From positions 120,169,363 to 120,233,362 of the forward strand of contig CM054180.1 of the NCBI GenBank assembly GCA_028829895.1: a DNA stretch of 64,000 bases, written 5' to 3'. The translations under genes and the position numbers were made by a program. The stretch comes from Sinotaia quadrata. Lineage: Eukaryota; Mollusca; Gastropoda; Architaenioglossa; Viviparidae. Positions 59,176 through 64,000 of this stretch are shown here, one piece after another. Below the pieces are notes generated by a model, which was not told the DNA's origin, did not search any database, and worked only from the letters and a program-made list of their open reading frames with translations. Numbering within the stretch: the stretch's first letter is position 1; every line of letters begins with the position of its first letter.

Positions 59176-59412
59176 AGATTGCCTGTTCTGGTAACTGTAA
59201 ACAATATTATGTTTTGATATGTTCTGGTAACTGTAAACAATACATGTATTTTCTGTTCTGGCAACTGTAAGCAATACAGATATTTTCTGTTCTGGCACCT
59301 GTAAACAATACATGTATTTTCTGTTCTGGCAACTGTAAGCAATACAGATATTTTCTGTTCTGGCACCTGTAAACAATACATGCATTTCTTGTACTGGTAA
59401 CTGTAAACAATC
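59176..59412. repeat. 33/66-bp minisatellite, about seven units
   Basis: Unit TGTTCTGGTAACTGTAAACA then ATACATGTATTTTC. Units alternate between GTAACTGTAAAC, GCAACTGTAAGC and GCACCTGTAAAC types, giving a 66-bp higher-order repeat in the centre. Minus-strand ORFs are read-through. Confidence 0.95.
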
Positions 59413-60598
59413 ATATATTCTCAGTCAGTGAGTTAAACCTCGTGATCGATCATAAAAATTCTGAGTACGTCTTCAATTTGTGACTTTGTTGTGAACACTC
59501 GTTCCTGTCACATGATGATGTATGTCCTGAGTCTGAAACCACGAGCAATTTTAACTCATTTTGCTCATTTAAATTGTACCTGATGTTAAATGTGCTTATT
59601 TGGCTGAATAGAAAATGCACTGTGGGCTTGTATATTTTGATGTTTTTATTTGCAATATGCGTGTGGGATTAAATAAGATTCACTTAAATCTGTAGCACAC
59701 CTTGAAAAAAGTCAATTCTGACCAACTGGGTGCTTTTAGTGACGAAGTGGAGAATAAGGAAGAGCCCACGTGTCCTCAAAGTGTGCCATACTCAATGGAC
59801 ACGCCCTACACTAAGAACAATGTTGTAGACCTTCGATGGCACTGACTACTAGTGGGGGGGGGGGGAAGAAACTTAACGTAAAGATGAACATACTTTCTAG
59901 TCGCTATTTGGACAGTAAATACAGCAACACAACCCACAATCAGGACTTGTAAAGTGACACTGAAAGATTTGACGGGGGAAATGGAGGTGGGGTGGGGAGA
60001 ATAAGTTGCAAACAGATAAAAGTTGGGGGGTTTTTTGTTGCTGGTGTCGTTAGGTCCTAAGTAATGTTTATTATGTTTCAATAATTCGGTTGATGTAGCT
60101 AGAAAGATCAACTCTTTCTCCACCCCGCCACCTTAATTTCAGTTATTAAATGCCAACTTTAAAGTTTCACAACAGCAAGTATGATATTTTTAAAACAAAA
60201 TAAGTTGGAGAGGGGGGGGAAAAGATATATTTAATTTTATTTATAATTTCGTATTTTGCATAAATACATACAATAACTCTCTGATTATGTAAACTTGTAG
60301 TAATATTGTGTATAGAAATATCTATCTTTCCTGCCCGTCTATCTATCTGTGGGGCTGGGGAAAGTGTGACTTACTTTTGGCAAGGGGTCCAGAAATTGTG
60401 ACATCATATCTTTTTGCTGTGCTTCGTGATCAGTCAATCGCCAGGTAATCATTTTAAATTAAATAGAATAATAACATTACATAGTATTTCAAAATGATCA
60501 TTACAACCACATTATCAATTTCAAGACAACATACTTTAATATGGAGCAAAATTGTCCTATGTCCACAAAATACTTTGAAGGTACTACATTTTTTTTGG

Positions 60599-60647
<49 letters not shown>

Positions 60648-61410
60648 TGAGATAAAGTATTTATATTCCAAGGAGTGTAGTTTGTATATGCATATTTAAA
60701 TTAGGTTTGTAATCGTTTTGAAGAAAAAAATTAAGATGCACTTTTATTCTATTAATGTTTGCTATATTTGCTTACAGAAAATACTTTTATCGTCTATTCT
60801 GAGCCAATCAGGTAGTTGCTTCTCTATAAATTAATATAATTTGACAGGATTTCGTATGCAAGGGATGCTCATTTTCAGTACAAACAATTATTAAATGTGT
60901 TCATTTATTCAAGCTTTTAAATATATTTGTAAAAACTAAAAATTAATCTGCCTGTTTACACCTGTTAATTTCAATACAATTACAAACATTTTAGAATACA
61001 CGTAATTGCTTTTAGTTACTGGAGGAAGGGAGTGTGTGTATTAGTATGTGTCATAGAAGTAGGATGACGTGACAGGTTGTGACGAAAAGGCAACAAAGTG
61101 GTATGAATGTCGGCCCGAATAATTGACGCGCTTAATGGACCACAAGAAACCCTTCATTCATTACACACTACTTCCTGAAGTTTGTATTTTAATCAGTCAG
61201 TTTAAAGGTGCGATTAGTAAGTAAACCAATCGACTGTAAACTGGTGCCAAAAAGCAAAACATTTGCGTCAAACTGAGATAATTAATTTAAGCGGTCTTCC
61301 ATGATAGGGCAGCACGTTCGATTCACTAACCACTCAACCTGTTGCCGGCGCGCGGCGGCCTGTGAAATAAAAAAAAAAATCAGCAAAAACCTGAAACATC
61401 GCGCAGAGCA

Positions 61411-61444
61411 CGTGACATGGAGCTTTAAACCCCGGCGCCACGTG
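61411..61444 (+). promoter_or_regulatory. candidate GST-D core promoter, ARE-like core changed
   Basis: Aligned to the GST-C promoter: CACGTG, GTGACATGGA (61412-61421) in place of GTGACATTGC, TTTAAA (61424-61429), then CACGTG (about 61439-61444). The GC of the ARE-like core is lost. Confidence 0.35.
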
Positions 61445-61490
61445 TAAGGTCAACTCACTGCATCGCGGGATACAAAGCAGACGGGTAAAC

Positions 61491-62721
61491 ATGGCGACCA
61501 TCAGACTGTGCTATTTTGACCTTCGTGGTCTTGGAGAGGTCTCGCGTCTTATTCTGGCATTGGCAGACCAAGAATACGAAGACTTCCGGTGGACAAGAGA
61601 AGACTGGCCTCAACATAAACCAAGTAAGAGATCTAACTGGCGGAAGAGAGGATGAGACACCGAAACTTTTGAAGTTTTCACTGAGGGCTAGAAAGAATGG
61701 GCTGCAAAGATTTGATTAAATTATATGTGCACAAAAAAAAGCTGTTTCACTAGAGAGTGACATGGAAATGTGATAGCAGTCTCGGGGTATATTTACTACA
61801 TTTTTTAGTTATTGTTTTATCGTGAGGCGTGGTGAATTCGATTAGACATTCCTACCCATCAAACTGACGACTGCTACCCACAGAGTTAGCATAAGTGATG
61901 AACATGTTTTAGGGTCATTGGATCACTGTTGGTTTGGTTCAACACTTGATGACATGTTTGTTGCATAGTTTCACATTGCTGTGCTGCATATTATGAGTTT
62001 ATGCTCGTAGTTGTACTGCCATTTTGGTCGCATGCCTTGACGCATTTATAAACATGAACTCTCTCTATTCGCGGCTTTCGTTGCATTTTTCAAGAGAGAT
62101 AATCTAGCACTTTAAAAAAAAATGGTAGCAGGAACTGCCTCCCCTCTCTATCTACCGGCTCTATCCCCCCCCCCCCCCACACACACAAACTATTCCCCTG
62201 CCAGTACCACCCTCTTTCCCTCTCCCCTTATCTCTAACTCTCAGTACTGTTACAGTGACATTTGTTTTGTCTTGTGTGGAGAAGAAAACGATTACTATGG
62301 TAAAAAAGCATGCACTGTAGAGTTTAAGGTAAATAAATCAAGTCTCTAAGTTCAGCCTGATTGAACTAGTGTTATTCACGCTCATAAATGTAGCCTCGAA
62401 TTCCATGTACAAACTTGATAGTCTTTAATTTCTGCCTGTTAGAACAAGATAGAAAAGGACTAGATATTTTGTTACTTATCGCTTCTTCGAGCTAAGACAG
62501 CATTTTGCCTTTGAATGTACCTTCTGTCGGTGTTTTTGTTTGTGTGTGTCCATGTCTGATTCGTTATGTACCTGCACTCTTGTGACAGTGAAACTCATGC
62601 AGTTTGCTATCGATTGACCTACTTTCAGATGCACCATATGGCCAGGCCCCTTACCTGGAGTACAATGGCAAGAAATACGGACAAAGTATTGCCATAGCGA
62701 ACTTTTTGGCGCGAGAGTTTG
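61491..62721 (+). CDS. GST-D, sigma-class GST, 5' part (cut by window end)
   Basis: Exons 1 (61491-61623) and 2 (62629-62721) are present with intact GT-AG junctions and phases; exons 3-5 should lie beyond 64000, since by the GST-C spacing exon 3 would fall near 64.5 kb. The visible 75-76 residues start IRLCYFDLRGLGEVSR with Tyr8 and continue through QAPYLEYNG and GQSIAIANFLAREFG. Compared with GST-C, exon 1 has two base changes, both replacing an amino acid (Val11Leu, Ala15Gly), and exon 2 has two, both silent. No stop or frameshift is seen, so the copy may be functional, but its 3' half cannot be judged here. Confidence 0.9.
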
Positions 62722-64000
62722 GTGAGTATCTTCTTTACAAGCCTGGTTGACAAAATAAGAACTCACAAACTGTTACGTGTTACGTCAATCTGTTCTGCTG
62801 CTCGTCTCAAGTGATACTGGGTTTTTATTGGCAGCAAGTTAATCTGTCAAGAGTAAGTGTCAAAATAACTTGTTAGCATTTGTGCCTCTGTTTTTTTTTT
62901 TTTTTTTTTTTTTTTTTGTTGTTGTAGTTGTTAATTTCGTCTCGGTTCAGCGTTTTTCTGTCATTTATCGGGATGATACTGATAACTAGAGGCTACAATA
63001 TGTGCGGACTCTCGAATGTTTGTTTTAAAGGACATCTGTCATTGATATTCACCGCATTGACCACACACTTTGACATACACAACATAATGTACACGCAGAA
63101 CACCCATTCACATTGTCACACACAATATTAAAATCACATTTATGTTCACATGACCACAAATTGACCACACAGGCAAGCGGCCCACACATACTCACCTCAT
63201 CACTCGGGTAACTTGAATACATCATATTATAAACTACTCATTTGGTATTTGTTAAATATTAGTTCACGTCAGTGCTACGTACATTTTTGTTGTTGATGAT
63301 GATGTATTTATAACATCTGACTTCATATAGACTTTCAGAGATATAAGTTTTCAAAGGTAGGATAAAGGTTATCACCTTTTGAAAGACGAGAGGGCCTCTT
63401 TTGTTGTTGCTAAACTGATCCGTTCAAGCAATGTTTTTCGAAAAGCGGTGAGCTCCCTTTCAGTGGTACGTCCTGCAAGGGTTTTGGTGTCTGCTGAACG
63501 GTAATAGTATCAGGTTTACGTACAGTGCGTACCTAGACAGAACTTGGGGAAAATACGTCGGCTGTTTGTGTATTTTATTACATTGCCTGTCAATGTGTAT
63601 CATTATATTGGACAGTGCATAGTGTTTTCGTTGGGATTATTGCATAGTGTTTTTGTTGGGATTATTGCATAGTGTGCATTGTATAGTTTGTTAATGAATG
63701 ATATTGGATATATTCGATGACGCTCAGAAATAAGACTGCTCTAGTAATGCACATATAAAAGTGAACTCAGATATGCATTGATGAAATCTAGACATACCTG
63801 TGTAGAATGTTGTTGTGTGGTTTTTTCTTATGGTTTTTCTGTGTTTTTTTTTTTAAAAACAAAACTATATATCATTTTATTTTGTTGATTGTAACCGACA
63901 TTGGTTACATGTTTAGTCCAATTTGGAAGATTCAGTAAGTTATTTTATTTCTAAAATTAACAAAATGAACGTTGTGTGTTTTTTTTTCATTTCCCACCAC

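Larger units (their letters stand above)
56769..60047. other. intergenic between GST-C and GST-D, repeat-rich
   Basis: No supported gene. Contains the minisatellites at 57560-57725, 57855-58255, 58970-59110 and 59176-59412 and, from about 58640, sequence homologous but diverged with the 48.9-49.68 kb region. Confidence 0.55.
60048..64000 (+). repeat. segmental duplication, copy 2 (holds GST-D exons 1-2)
   Basis: Partner of the 49680-53600 segment, running off the window end. Differences are mostly single substitutions, homopolymer length changes and a longer (GT)n at 60601-60650. Confidence 0.95.

Overview
This is a eukaryotic nuclear genome window, most likely from a mollusc and probably a gastropod. 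The evidence is: short coding exons with GT-AG introns; a cluster of sigma-class glutathione S-transferase (GST) genes related to the cephalopod S-crystallin ancestor; an Apple + EGF + fibrinogen-like secreted protein of a kind common in molluscs; a degenerate hAT transposon; and dozens of micro- and minisatellites. No bacterial operon, CRISPR array, rRNA or canonical tRNA was seen. Most long ORFs here are read-throughs of tandem repeats and were left out. The species call is inference.

Layout. 0-12 kb is mostly non-coding. It holds one possible C-terminal exon on the minus strand (12-269), a dead ZMYM1-type hAT transposase (about 3.69-5.24 kb, minus), and many repeat arrays. 12.68-15.81 kb carries three plus-strand exons of a fibrinogen-related protein, one exon per domain (Apple/PAN, EGF, fibrinogen C-terminal), preceded directly by a 25-copy 33-bp minisatellite. 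20.19-27.07 kb carries a complete seven-exon TMCO1 gene on the minus strand, encoding an endoplasmic reticulum channel/translocon protein of 183 aa, in AT-rich DNA. A small hAT-type MITE with an 8-bp target duplication lies just upstream of it.

31.1-64 kb is a GST cluster. GST-A is on the minus strand (31.1-35.2 kb). GST-B (41.5-45.8 kb), GST-C (51.1-56.8 kb) and GST-D (61.5 kb to beyond the window end) are on the plus strand. A and B are divergent, and B, C and D are in tandem. All complete copies have five coding exons with identical phases and encode 204 aa. C and D lie in a direct segmental duplication with a period of about 10.4 kb that is nearly identical from about 49.68/60.05 kb rightward and much more diverged to the left.

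The observation most worth follow-up is that four boundaries of TMCO1 (exon 3 acceptor, exon 5 acceptor, exon 6 donor and the stop codon) are each embedded in a short local tandem duplication, so that copies of the splice signals stand in the introns. The hAT pseudogene shows the same process in coding DNA: an 8-codon segment of the transposase has become a minisatellite. Together with some thirty other arrays, this suggests that local tandem duplication of 24-76 bp units is a dominant mutational mode in this genome.
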